Source of the DNA: Acidimicrobiia bacterium
GTDB taxonomy: Bacteria > Actinomycetota > Acidimicrobiia > Acidimicrobiales > Bin134
DNA: 15,470 nucleotides
Assembly (NCBI GenBank): GCA_009843565.1
Contig: VYDF01000217.1
Coordinates: forward strand, 1-15,470
Reading direction: 5' to 3'
Part shown: positions 1 to 6,522 of the stretch, one piece after another
Numbering within the stretch: the first letter of the stretch is position 1
Layout of the letters: each line of letters begins with the position of its first letter
Program-made: the position numbers and the translations under genes
The notes under the pieces: model-generated
Told to the model about the DNA's origin: nothing
Database searches by the model: none
Seen by the model: only the letters and a program-made list of their open reading frames with translations

Positions 1-353
1 AGGCTCACCTCGTTGCCGTCCAAGTCATAGCCCTCCATGTGGATACACCGTGGGCGGACGATCTCCCACGACAGTTCGGGCACCGACAGGCAGCCCTCGT
101 TGTAGATCCACTCGCCGTCGCTTTCGGTGATCTCGGGGTTGACCAGAACACCGGGCCCCTCGCCAAAGTCGTACACGAAGAACCGCTGCGAAACCCCCAC
201 CTGAGGAGCGGCCAAGCCGATGCCGGGGGCCTCGTACATTGCGGTGAGCATGTCTTGGCACAGATCGGCCATGGCACCGTCGATGTCGGTCACCTCTTCG
301 GCCACGCGCCGCAGCACCGGGTCGCCATACACCCGTATCCGCAGTGGGGCCAT
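1..353 (-). CDS. def: Peptide deformylase, 5' part (3' end off the left edge)
   Basis: Metalloenzyme that removes the N-formyl group from nascent proteins at the ribosome. About 117 codons are present. Reading from an ATG at 353, residues 44-51 are the family motif GIGLAAPQ and residues 86-90 are EGCLS, whose Cys is a metal ligand. The third motif, HEXDH, would lie beyond the left edge, so catalytic completeness cannot be judged. The N-terminus (MAPLRIRVYGDPVLR) matches the usual family start, and there is no Shine-Dalgarno sequence before the ATG. A TAACCT -10 element ends 6 nt before the start codon, which fits a leaderless mRNA. The gene diverges from the methyltransferase gene with only 22 bp between start codons. 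Confidence 0.93.
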   Translation of the reverse strand, partial: MAPLRIRVYGDPVLRRVAEEVTDIDGAMADLCQDMLTAMYEAPGIGLAAPQVGVSQRFFVYDFGEGPGVLVNPEITESDGEWIYNEGCLSVPELSWEIVRPRCIHMEGYDLDGNEVS

Positions 354-375
354 CGTTTCAGGTTACCGTCAAACC
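354..375. promoter_or_regulatory. Divergent promoter for def and the methyltransferase with overlapping -10 elements
   Basis: The 22-bp intergenic space contains GGTTACC, a palindromic core. On the minus strand TAACCT (365 to 360) is followed by 6 nt and then the A of the def ATG at 353. On the plus strand TACCGT (364 to 369) is followed by 6 nt and then the G of the GTG at 376. Both fit TANNNT at -12 to -7 of a transcript starting at the first base of the start codon. Neither gene has a Shine-Dalgarno sequence and no good -35 is visible. Leaderless mRNAs are common in Actinobacteria. The call rests on spacing and symmetry, not on measured transcription starts. Confidence 0.55.
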
Positions 376-978
376 GTGGGCGATTCGCATTACTTCAGCG
401 CCTCACCGGGCGGAAAACGGCGGCCGGGAACCGTCGGCTTGCGGGTGGGAGATCTGGATGTGGACCTGGCCACCGACCGAGGGGTGTTCTCTCCCGATGA
501 GCTGGATTTCGGCACCCGCTACCTGCTGGCTGAAGCGCCCCGACCCCCACAAGACGGCCCATTGCTGGACCTGGGCTGCGGCTATGGACCCATTTCGGTG
601 GCACTGGGCCAGTGGTCGCCACAGGCCCCGCTTTGGGCTACGGACGTGAACCCCCGGGCCCTGGAGCTGTGCCGGATCAACCTGGATCGCCTAGGCCGAC
701 CCGACGCCACAGTGTGCCATCCCGACGACGTGCCCTCCGACATGCGCTTTGCTGCCATCTACTCCAACCCGCCCATCCGCATCGGCAAGACAGCTCTCCA
801 CGAGGTGCTTGCCCAGTGGCTGGAGCGCCTGGCCGAAGACGGCCGGGCCTACCTGGTGGTCAACAAGAACCTGGGCTCTGATTCGCTGGCCCGCTGGCTC
901 AACGAGCAAGGATGGCCCGCCACCCGGCTCAGCTCCCGCCGGGGCTACCGAATCCTGGAGGTGCTGGCAAGGGGCTAA
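376..978 (+). CDS. RsmC-like class I SAM-dependent methyltransferase (MTS domain)
   Basis: A 200-residue protein of the small methyltransferase (MTS) family, to which RsmC and related rRNA guanine N2 methyltransferases belong. Residues 65-71 (DLGCGYG) are the SAM-binding motif I, and NPP at 131-133 is the catalytic motif IV of N-methyltransferases. The C-terminal part (VNKNLGSDSLARWL, then RRGYRILEV) is typical of short single-domain actinobacterial members. The open frame reaches back to an ATG at 220, but that extension lies inside def and looks unlike protein. The GTG at 376 (GTG GGC GAT, then SHYFSAS) begins the conserved region and sits 6 nt after a -10-like element. Only plus-strand gene in the window. 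Its stop overlaps the priA stop by 4 bp. The exact RNA target cannot be assigned. Confidence 0.85.
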   Translation: MGDSHYFSASPGGKRRPGTVGLRVGDLDVDLATDRGVFSPDELDFGTRYLLAEAPRPPQDGPLLDLGCGYGPISVALGQWSPQAPLWATDVNPRALELCRINLDRLGRPDATVCHPDDVPSDMRFAAIYSNPPIRIGKTALHEVLAQWLERLAEDGRAYLVVNKNLGSDSLARWLNEQGWPATRLSSRRGYRILEVLARG

Positions 979-2687
979 ACCGCTCTGATGGGGTCGACGT
1001 CGATGCGGAGACGGCCGCTGGGGCGCTCCACTGAGGCGAGGGCGTCGCAGAGGGTGTCGTAGTCAGGGGCCCGCACCAAGAATTGCCCGCCAGGGTCGGG
1101 CGCGATCTGAATCCCCGGCGGCGTACCGAAGCGCTCCATGTACTCCCCCGCCTCCGGCCCTGACACCACGGCGATGGCCCCGTAGGGAGGCAGGCTCAGC
1201 TCCTGGCGGCGGTCTCGGTCGGCGCGGGCCAACAGGGCCGGATCAGCCCGGAGCGCAGCGGTCACCACTGGGTCGTCGGGCAGACGGGTTTGCAGCAATA
1301 TCTTCCCGCCAGACTCACGGGGACCAGTGATCCGGGCCGCTCGGGCAACTAGGGCCAAGGCCTGCTCCCTGGCCCGGAATCGGGGGGCCAGCAGCTCCTG
1401 GTCGAACTCCAAGAAGGCCACCGTGTCGAACGGTCGGCCCAAGTGCAGCACCGCCTCGGTGCCCACCACTACCCGGGCCGTGGGCGGACCGTCGTATCCG
1501 CTGCCAGTGGATTCGGCCACTGGCGTGCGAACCAGCGCCTCGATCTCCTCCCGAACCCGATTGACACCGGCCCGCAGATTGCGCATCCCGGTACTGCCGC
1601 ATTCTGCGCACACGGTCGGGCGGCTGTGGCCGGCCGACCGGCACACCAAGCGCTTGTCGTCGTCCTGACGCATAGACGCCCCGCACTCACTGCACACGGC
1701 GAGCTCGCCGCACACTCGACAGGCCAGCAGCAGCGACCGGCCCCGGCGGTTCAAAACGCAAGCCGCCCGACCGCCGTCGCGCAGCGCCTGAACCAGCTCC
1801 GGGGAGTACAGGCCCGCCCGCCCCGGATCCTCGCTGCGACGGTCCACCACATCCACCTGCGGCCAACTGTCCCGCTCGGTGCCCCGCGATGGCCGCATCA
1901 GCGGCCGGGACCGCAGCGCCTCCAAGGAGGGAGCTGGCGATACCAGCACGCAGGGCACACCTGCTCGGCGGGCCCTCTCGACGGCCACATCTCGACCGCT
2001 CCACGTGGGTGCGGACTCCGAGCGGTACGACTCGTCATGCTCGTCGATCACCAACACCGCAGCCAGATCTGGAGCTGGAGCCCACGCCGCCGCCTGGGTG
2101 CCGACCACGGTGGCTCCCGCCGCGGCCGCAGCCCAGCCCTCCGGCTGGCGGACTGCCCACACCCCCTCCCTCCCCAGCCTCCTGGTTAGTTCATCGGCTC
2201 GCCCATGGTCGGGCACCAAAACGAGCGCCTGTCCCCGAGCCGCGGCCGCAAGGGCCATGGGCAACGGATCGTCGGAGGGTCCCATCCGAACGGTGCGGCC
2301 CTCGCCGTCGAAGAGGTCGGAGTAGTCGCCCGAGAAAACCAAACGGGAGCGCTGAGGGCGGGGAAGGCCCGCCACCATGCGGGGAGGCGAAGCCGTCCGC
2401 AGGAAGTGAACTCGACGCCCGGCCCAGCGCCATGCGGCCCACCTGCTCAATTCGATGATCGTCCGGTCGGGTCCCCGCCCGCTCAACTTGGCCAGCGGAG
2501 AGGGGTCTAGCCCCTCGGGCGCCTCTACCCCTACCTCGGTTATCCAGCCGCCCACGCGGCGGCCATGCAACGCCACCCGAACCATGGCCCCCACGCCGAA
2601 TCGAGGGTCGTCGGCCCAGCCGTCGGGGACCGCGTAGGTGAATTCCTTGTCGATGGCGATGACGTCGGTCAGTACCCGAACGTTCAA
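975..2687 (-). CDS. priA: Primosomal protein N' (PriA), helicase-degenerate actinobacterial form
   Basis: Replication-restart protein that recognises stalled forks. 570 residues, against about 730 in E. coli. Domains in order: the 3'BD-like N-terminus (VRVLTDVIAIDKEFTYAVPDG), a degenerate helicase core, the zinc-binding region (C323, C326, C332, C335, C349, C360, C363, with H354 where a Cys is expected), and a C-terminal domain with LSLPPYGAIA. The Walker A P-loop is absent from residues 135-160 and the DEEH box reads DEHD (215-218). ATPase and helicase activity are therefore probably lost, as known for actinobacterial PriA homologues annotated as probable primosomal protein N'. Start is TTG, 10 bp after the metK stop, with no clear ribosome-binding site; no better in-frame start is visible. 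Probably cotranscribed with metK. Confidence 0.93.
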   Translation of the reverse strand: MNVRVLTDVIAIDKEFTYAVPDGWADDPRFGVGAMVRVALHGRRVGGWITEVGVEAPEGLDPSPLAKLSGRGPDRTIIELSRWAAWRWAGRRVHFLRTASPPRMVAGLPRPQRSRLVFSGDYSDLFDGEGRTVRMGPSDDPLPMALAAAARGQALVLVPDHGRADELTRRLGREGVWAVRQPEGWAAAAAGATVVGTQAAAWAPAPDLAAVLVIDEHDESYRSESAPTWSGRDVAVERARRAGVPCVLVSPAPSLEALRSRPLMRPSRGTERDSWPQVDVVDRRSEDPGRAGLYSPELVQALRDGGRAACVLNRRGRSLLLACRVCGELAVCSECGASMRQDDDKRLVCRSAGHSRPTVCAECGSTGMRNLRAGVNRVREEIEALVRTPVAESTGSGYDGPPTARVVVGTEAVLHLGRPFDTVAFLEFDQELLAPRFRAREQALALVARAARITGPRESGGKILLQTRLPDDPVVTAALRADPALLARADRDRRQELSLPPYGAIAVVSGPEAGEYMERFGTPPGIQIAPDPGGQFLVRAPDYDTLCDALASVERPSGRLRIDVDPIRAV

Positions 2688-2697
2688 CGGGCTGAGA

Positions 2698-3873
2698 TCA
2701 GAGCCCCAGTGCCGAGCGAAGGTCGTCCACCCGATCGGTGCGCTCCCAGGTGAAGATGCTCTCGGGGCTGCGCCCGAAATGGCCGTAAGCCGCCGTTTTC
2801 CGGTAGATCGGCCGGAGCAGCTCCAGATCCCGGATGATGGCCGCAGGGCGCAGATCGAAGATCTCGTTCACCTGATGGCTGATCTTGACGGGGTCCACCG
2901 TCTCAGTGCCGAAGGTCTCCACCATCACCGACATCGGGCGAGCGATGCCGATGGCATAGGACACCTGAACCTCGCACCGGGAAGCGGCGCCAGAGGCCAC
3001 CACGTTCTTGGCCACCCAGCGGGCCGCATACGCCGCCGAGCGGTCGACCTTGCTGGGGTCCTTGCCCGAAAAGGCGCCCCCACCGTGGCGGGCCATGCCC
3101 CCATAGGTGTCCACAATGATCTTGCGCCCGGTGAGCCCGGCATCGGCTACCGGCCCACCTCTCACAAACTTCCCAGTGGGATTCACCAGCACGTCGTAAT
3201 CGTCATCGCGGAATTGCTCGGGAACCACCGGGTCGATGACCTGCTCTTTGAGGTCGTCCTTCATCTCGTTGAGATCGGTTCCGTCGCGGTGATGAGCCGA
3301 TATCAGCACGGCACTCAGCCCCACCGCCTTAGTCCCCTCGTACTCGAACGTCACCTGGCTCTTGCCGTCGGGTCTCAGGTAGGGCACACACCCAGAGCGT
3401 CTGACCTCGGTCAGCCGCTCGACCATTCGGTGGGCGATGTGGATGGGCAGCGGCATCAATTCGGGCGTCTCATCGCAGGCAAATCCGAACATCATCCCCT
3501 GGTCGCCGGCACCCTGCTCCAGCGGATCAATCCGGTCCACGCCCTGGGCGATGTCGGGAGACTGGTCGTCGATGGACACCATCACCCCGCAGGTATTGCC
3601 ATCGAAGCCGTAGTCCTCCCGGTCGTAGCCAATCCCCGTGATGGTGTCGCGCACCACCCTGGGGATGTCGATATACCCCTCGGTGGAGATCTCACCGGCC
3701 ACCACCACCAGTCCGGTGGTGACCAAGGTCTCGCACGCCACCCGGCTGCCGATGTCTACGGCCAGCAGGGCATCCAGCACCCCGTCGGATATCTGATCGG
3801 CGATCTTGTCGGGATGGCCACCGGTGACCGACTCTGACGTGAAGCGGTGTCGGCCAATTGACCCCTGGCTCAT
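2698..3873 (-). CDS. metK: S-adenosylmethionine synthase
   Basis: Cytoplasmic enzyme making SAM from methionine and ATP with release of phosphate and diphosphate. 391 residues, normal length. Family signatures present: FTSESV at 11-16, GHPDK at 19-23, GAGDQG at 121-126, and the glycine-rich [19 protein letters not shown] block at 264-282 with the K and D residues that bind phosphate. One oddity: residue 18, normally Glu in the (S/T)EGHPDK motif, is Gly (codon GGT). The ATG at 3873 overlaps the coaBC stop as ATGA (3870-3873). A good Shine-Dalgarno, GAGGAGA, lies at 3884 to 3878, 4 nt upstream of the ATG. Translation is therefore probably coupled to coaBC. Confidence 0.98.
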   Translation of the reverse strand: MSQGSIGRHRFTSESVTGGHPDKIADQISDGVLDALLAVDIGSRVACETLVTTGLVVVAGEISTEGYIDIPRVVRDTITGIGYDREDYGFDGNTCGVMVSIDDQSPDIAQGVDRIDPLEQGAGDQGMMFGFACDETPELMPLPIHIAHRMVERLTEVRRSGCVPYLRPDGKSQVTFEYEGTKAVGLSAVLISAHHRDGTDLNEMKDDLKEQVIDPVVPEQFRDDDYDVLVNPTGKFVRGGPVADAGLTGRKIIVDTYGGMARHGGGAFSGKDPSKVDRSAAYAARWVAKNVVASGAASRCEVQVSYAIGIARPMSVMVETFGTETVDPVKISHQVNEIFDLRPAAIIRDLELLRPIYRKTAAYGHFGRSPESIFTWERTDRVDDLRSALGL

Positions 3874-5102
3874 TGATTCTCCTCACGGGCGTCAGCCCGG
3901 TGGTCGCGGTCTTCCATCACCAAGTCGAGGACGGCTCGGGCCACCTGGCGTTTGGAGCGCAGTCCCACCGGGTGGACTCGGCCATCGGAAGCTAGCACTG
4001 TCACTTCGTTGGTGTCGTAGGCGAAACCGACGTTTTCGGCCGCCACATCATTGGCCACGATGTAGTCGGCGCCCTTGCCGCTCAGCTTGGCGGCGGCGTT
4101 GTCAGCCACATCGCAGGTCTCGGCGGCAAACCCCACCAGGATCTGCCCCTCGGGCTTCGACGCCCCCAGCCCAGCGAGGATGTCGGGAGTGGGTTCCAGA
4201 TGGATGGCGGGCACGCCATCGCGTTTTTTGAGCTTCACCCCCGCGGGTTCGGTCGGACGGAAATCGGCCACCGCCGCGGCCATGATCACCACATCGGCCT
4301 CTTTGGCGGCCTCGGCAGTGGCCGCAGCCATCTCCTCGGCGGTGTTCACCATGACCACGGTGGTTCCCAGGGGGCCGGGACGGTCCACTGTGGAGACGAT
4401 GATCACCTTGGCCCCTCGAACGGCGGCCTCTTCGGCGAAGGCAAAGCCCTGCTTGCCCGAGGACCGGTTCCCGATATAGCGCACCGGATCGATCGGCTCC
4501 CAGGTGCCCCCGGCAGTGACCACAACCGACAGGCCGTCCATGTCGAGACGTCGTCCGCTGGTATCGAGCACCCGGTCCACAGCGGCCACGATGTCGGCCG
4601 GCGAGCTGAGCCGTCCCGCGCCCTCGTCACCCCCCGCCAGGCGACCCGATTCCGGCCCCACTATGGAAACGCCCCGCTTGGCCAAGGTGGCGATGTTGTC
4701 GACCACCGCCGGGTGCTCCCACATCTCGGTGTGCATGGCCGGGCAAATCACCACTGGGGCCCGGGTGGCGATGAGCGTGGCCGTCAGCAGGTCGGAGCTG
4801 ATGCCGGCGGCGTAAGCGCCGATCACGCGGGCAGTGGCCGGGGCGACCACCACGCAGTCGGCTGTCTGGCCCAGCGTTGTATGGGGAATGGGGTCGTCTT
4901 CTTCGAAGAGGCTCATCTGGACCCGCTCCGAGGCCAGTGCGTCGAAAGTGGCGCGGCCCACGAATCGGGTGGCTCCCTTGGTGAGCACCGGAATGACGTA
5001 AGCGCCCCCATCCATCAGTCGGCGGCAGATCTCCACCGCCTTGTACGCCGCGATCCCCCCGCTCACGCCAAGCACGATTCGCTTGCCGGCGAGCGAATTC
5101 AT
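3870..5102 (-). CDS. coaBC: Bifunctional phosphopantothenoylcysteine decarboxylase/phosphopantothenate-cysteine ligase
   Basis: Two consecutive steps of coenzyme A synthesis in one 410-residue protein. The N-terminal CoaC flavoprotein shows [13 protein letters not shown], the catalytic His in [13 protein letters not shown], and PAMHTEMW, the actinobacterial variant of PAMNxxMW. The C-terminal CoaB synthetase begins near residue 190 with [20 protein letters not shown] and continues with [14 protein letters not shown] and GFAAET. The substrate flap reads [14 protein letters not shown]. coli Dfp has an essential Cys (C158, in ACGDIGPGR) where this protein has Gly. As far as I recall, mycobacterial CoaBC also lacks it, so this is likely a lineage trait, not damage. 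Start is ATG, 7 bp after the rpoZ stop, with a weak ribosome-binding site. The stop overlaps metK by 4 nt. Confidence 0.97.
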   Translation of the reverse strand: MNSLAGKRIVLGVSGGIAAYKAVEICRRLMDGGAYVIPVLTKGATRFVGRATFDALASERVQMSLFEEDDPIPHTTLGQTADCVVVAPATARVIGAYAAGISSDLLTATLIATRAPVVICPAMHTEMWEHPAVVDNIATLAKRGVSIVGPESGRLAGGDEGAGRLSSPADIVAAVDRVLDTSGRRLDMDGLSVVVTAGGTWEPIDPVRYIGNRSSGKQGFAFAEEAAVRGAKVIIVSTVDRPGPLGTTVVMVNTAEEMAAATAEAAKEADVVIMAAAVADFRPTEPAGVKLKKRDGVPAIHLEPTPDILAGLGASKPEGQILVGFAAETCDVADNAAAKLSGKGADYIVANDVAAENVGFAYDTNEVTVLASDGRVHPVGLRSKRQVARAVLDLVMEDRDHRADAREENQ

Positions 5103-5109
5103 GGGTCTG

Positions 5110-5490
5110 TCAGGACGCTGAGTCCAGATCAGCCTCGTCTAGATCAGCGTCGTCTTGGTCGGCTTGTTCTAGACCGGCTTGCTCCAGATTGGCTTCGCCG
5201 GTGGGGATCATGGAGTCGGCCAATACATCCTCTTCAGGAATCTCCGGGGGATCGGTGGCGATGATCTTGTCGGCCGCGATCTCCTCGAAAGCGATGGACA
5301 GAGGCTTGCGTGACATGGTCAGCACCTGAGGCGGAACCATCGCCCCCAAGCCCTCGCCGAGCTGGCCGAAATAGGAATTGATCTGGCACGCCCGCAGCGC
5401 CCCCAAGGTGACCAGGCGGAACTTGGAGTCGGTCCGGCCCAAGAGTTCCTCGATGGTCGGGTACATCATGGTGTCGTGCTGTTCGGTCAT
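5110..5490 (-). CDS. rpoZ: DNA-directed RNA polymerase subunit omega
   Basis: Small RNA polymerase subunit that clamps the beta' subunit during assembly. 126 residues. The conserved core (DSKFRLVTLGALRACQINSY, then VPPQVLTMSRKPLSIAFEEI and AADKI) spans residues about 10-76. The remaining 50 residues are acidic and end in a run with Ala exactly every fifth residue from 100 to 125, resembling the A(D/N)LXX pentapeptide repeat (see separate entry). Actinobacterial omegas often have an acidic tail, but this patterned one is unusual. ATG at 5490 is preceded by only a weak purine-rich GGAAGAAAG, and an extended -10 promoter lies about 43-50 nt upstream. The next gene, coaBC, starts 7 bp after the stop. 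Confidence 0.95.
   Translation of the reverse strand: MTEQHDTMMYPTIEELLGRTDSKFRLVTLGALRACQINSYFGQLGEGLGAMVPPQVLTMSRKPLSIAFEEIAADKIIATDPPEIPEEDVLADSMIPTGEANLEQAGLEQADQDDADLDEADLDSAS
5116..5193 (-). repeat. Pentapeptide-like repeat encoding the omega C-terminal tail
   Basis: Codons 100-125 of rpoZ form five consecutive 15-nt units, each starting with an Ala codon. Units include ANLEQ, AGLEQ and ADLDE, with one degenerate unit (ADQDD). The last two units are nearly identical in DNA (GCTGATCTAGAC and GCTGATCTGGAC), suggesting slippage-driven growth. Five units make about one coil of a pentapeptide beta-helix, probably too few for a stable fold alone. Confidence 0.7.
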
Positions 5491-5532
5491 TGGTGCAGCT
5501 TTCTTCCAACAGGTACTGAGGAGAGCGGGTCA

Positions 5533-5541
5533 ATGATACCA
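5533..5541 (-). promoter_or_regulatory. Extended -10 promoter for rpoZ
   Basis: In the 87-bp gap between gmk and rpoZ the minus strand reads TGGTATCAT: a TATCAT hexamer (5538 to 5533) with an upstream TG in the extended -10 position. No convincing -35 is seen at 16-18 bp. The predicted start near 5526 gives a 5' UTR of about 36 nt. This would let rpoZ-coaBC-metK-priA be expressed apart from the pyr operon. No terminator is visible in the gap. Confidence 0.5.
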
Positions 5542-5577
5542 GGGCAGACTTGGTTAAACGTCATCGTCCTTCTCCCT

Positions 5578-6141
5578 CTACCTGTCATAAACGTCATCGA
5601 CAGAACCCTGCCGACGGGCTTCTTCAATGAGAAGGGCGACTCCCGTCACCGCTTCCTCAAGGCTGTCGTTGACGACATGGACGGCGTTGAGCTCATAGGC
5701 CAGGATTCGCTCCGAGTCGGCCAGAGCCAGCCGTTTGGCGATATGGGCCTCCGGATCACCCCGGCCCCGCAGACGAGATTCCTGCTCGGCCGCCGATGGC
5801 GCTTCGACAAATATGCACAGGGCTTCGGGGTGGCTCTCCCGTACTTGGGCCGCCCCTTGGACATCAATCTCCAACAAGACATCGCAGCCAGCCGGAGGAT
5901 CGGGTTGCGGTGTTCCGTAGAGGTTTCCGGCGATCTCTGCCCACTCCACGAAGCCACCCTCGGCGATTTTGGCTCGGAATGCAGCTTCGTCGGCGAATAC
6001 ATAGGCAGTGTCTGGCTCGCCGGGACGACGTACTCGAGTGGTCCATGAGCGGCTAAGCCATAATTTGGGGTCCGCGGCCACCAATGCGGCCGCGATTGTT
6101 CCCTTGCCGACCCCGCCGGGGCCAGACAAAACGATGATCAG
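5578..6141 (-). CDS. gmk: Guanylate kinase (non-canonical start)
   Basis: Phosphorylates GMP to GDP with ATP. P-loop GPGGVGKGT at residues 7-15, the GMP-binding segments TTRVRRPGE (34-42), YVF and LYGTP (74-78), then LEIDVQGA and VEAPS. The length, about 187 residues, fits the family. The start is a problem: the frame is open back to 6216 (TAG at 6219 to 6217), but contains no ATG or GTG. The TTG at 6129 would cut off the first beta strand (IIVLSGP) before the P-loop. I place the start at CTG 6141, giving MIIVLSGPGG; CTG 6165, an ATC codon or TTG 6129 remain possible. Follows mihF, which ends in tandem TAG TAG. Identity is secure; start confidence is low. Confidence 0.93.
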   Translation of the reverse strand: MIIVLSGPGGVGKGTIAAALVAADPKLWLSRSWTTRVRRPGEPDTAYVFADEAAFRAKIAEGGFVEWAEIAGNLYGTPQPDPPAGCDVLLEIDVQGAAQVRESHPEALCIFVEAPSAAEQESRLRGRGDPEAHIAKRLALADSERILAYELNAVHVVNDSLEEAVTGVALLIEEARRQGSVDDVYDR

Positions 6142-6150
6142 TGGCTGATC
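6136..6150. repeat. 15-bp hairpin/palindrome at the gmk start
   Basis: GATCAG, a 3-nt loop (TGG on plus, CCA on minus), then CTGATC: a perfect 6-bp inverted repeat just after the mihF stop codons. In the gmk mRNA the 3' arm begins with the candidate CTG start at 6141. It could be an RNA hairpin affecting initiation, a DNA operator, or chance. Confidence 0.5.
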
Positions 6151-6152
6151 TA

Positions 6153-6470
6153 CTAGTCGCCGCAGCGTGCGAGCAGCGATGCCCGCTGCTGATCGCCCAG
6201 TCCGCGGATGCGGCGGCTATCGGCAATGCCGATTTCGTCCATCATCCTGCGGGCCCGAACCTTGCCCATGCCTGGAAGCGACTCCAGGACAGCGAGCACT
6301 TTGGTGCCGGCGACCACTTCATCAGTTTCCGCTTGTTCCAGCAGATCGGAGAGCGATATCGACCTCATCTTGAGCTTGGCCTTGACTTCAGCGCGCTTGC
6401 GACGCACCTCGCCGGCCTTGGCCAACGCCGCCTGGCGCTGTTCTGCTGTCAGTTGTGGGGGTCCTGCCAT
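6153..6470 (-). CDS. mihF: Integration host factor, actinobacterial type (mIHF)
   Basis: Nucleoid-associated DNA-binding protein specific to Actinobacteria, first known as the host factor for mycobacteriophage L5 integration. 105 residues. A basic helical N-terminal half (LTAEQRQAALAKAGEVRRKR, then AEVKAKLK) precedes the helix-two-turn-helix region at 65-93 (LPGMGKVRARRMMDEIGI, then RRIRGLGD). The gene order pyrF-mihF-gmk-rpoZ is typical of the phylum. The ATG at 6470 has no Shine-Dalgarno but is preceded at exactly 6 nt by TACAAT, a near-consensus -10, implying a leaderless transcript. The gene ends in tandem in-frame TAG TAG stops (6155-6150). Confidence 0.96.
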   Translation of the reverse strand: MAGPPQLTAEQRQAALAKAGEVRRKRAEVKAKLKMRSISLSDLLEQAETDEVVAGTKVLAVLESLPGMGKVRARRMMDEIGIADSRRIRGLGDQQRASLLARCGD

Positions 6471-6476
6471 TACACC

Positions 6477-6482
6477 ATTGTA
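6477..6482 (-). promoter_or_regulatory. -10 element of a leaderless mihF promoter
   Basis: TACAAT (6482 to 6477) lies 6 nt before the ATG at 6470, so transcription would start at the A of the ATG. The hexamer 17 bp upstream is GCCACA, matching only half of the -35 consensus. It lies in the 52-bp gap after pyrF, which has no visible terminator. Confidence 0.6.
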
Positions 6483-6484
6483 GT

Positions 6485-6495
6485 TTGAACTTCAA
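6485..6495. promoter_or_regulatory. Inverted repeat TTGAA-N-TTCAA in the mihF promoter spacer
   Basis: An 11-bp palindrome spanning about -25 to -15 relative to the predicted mihF transcription start, between the -35 and -10 positions. This is a usual place for a repressor operator. It does not match the actinobacterial LexA box (CGAAC-N4-GTTCG). Short enough to be chance. Confidence 0.35.
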
Positions 6496-6522
6496 GTCTT
6501 GTGGCGGATTTCCCCAGTTTGC

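Noticed and set aside
220..375. Upstream extension of the methyltransferase frame to ATG 220
   Set aside because: It overlaps the conserved start of def, has unprotein-like composition, and the family N-terminus aligns with the GTG at 376.
2638..3837. 399-codon open frame on the plus strand
   Set aside because: It lies antisense to metK, which has all its family motifs. The translation is low-complexity, rich in His, Gly and Arg, as expected for a shadow frame in GC-rich DNA.
5491..5577. Terminator between gmk and rpoZ
   Set aside because: No GC-rich hairpin followed by a T run is visible; only a promoter-like element is supported.
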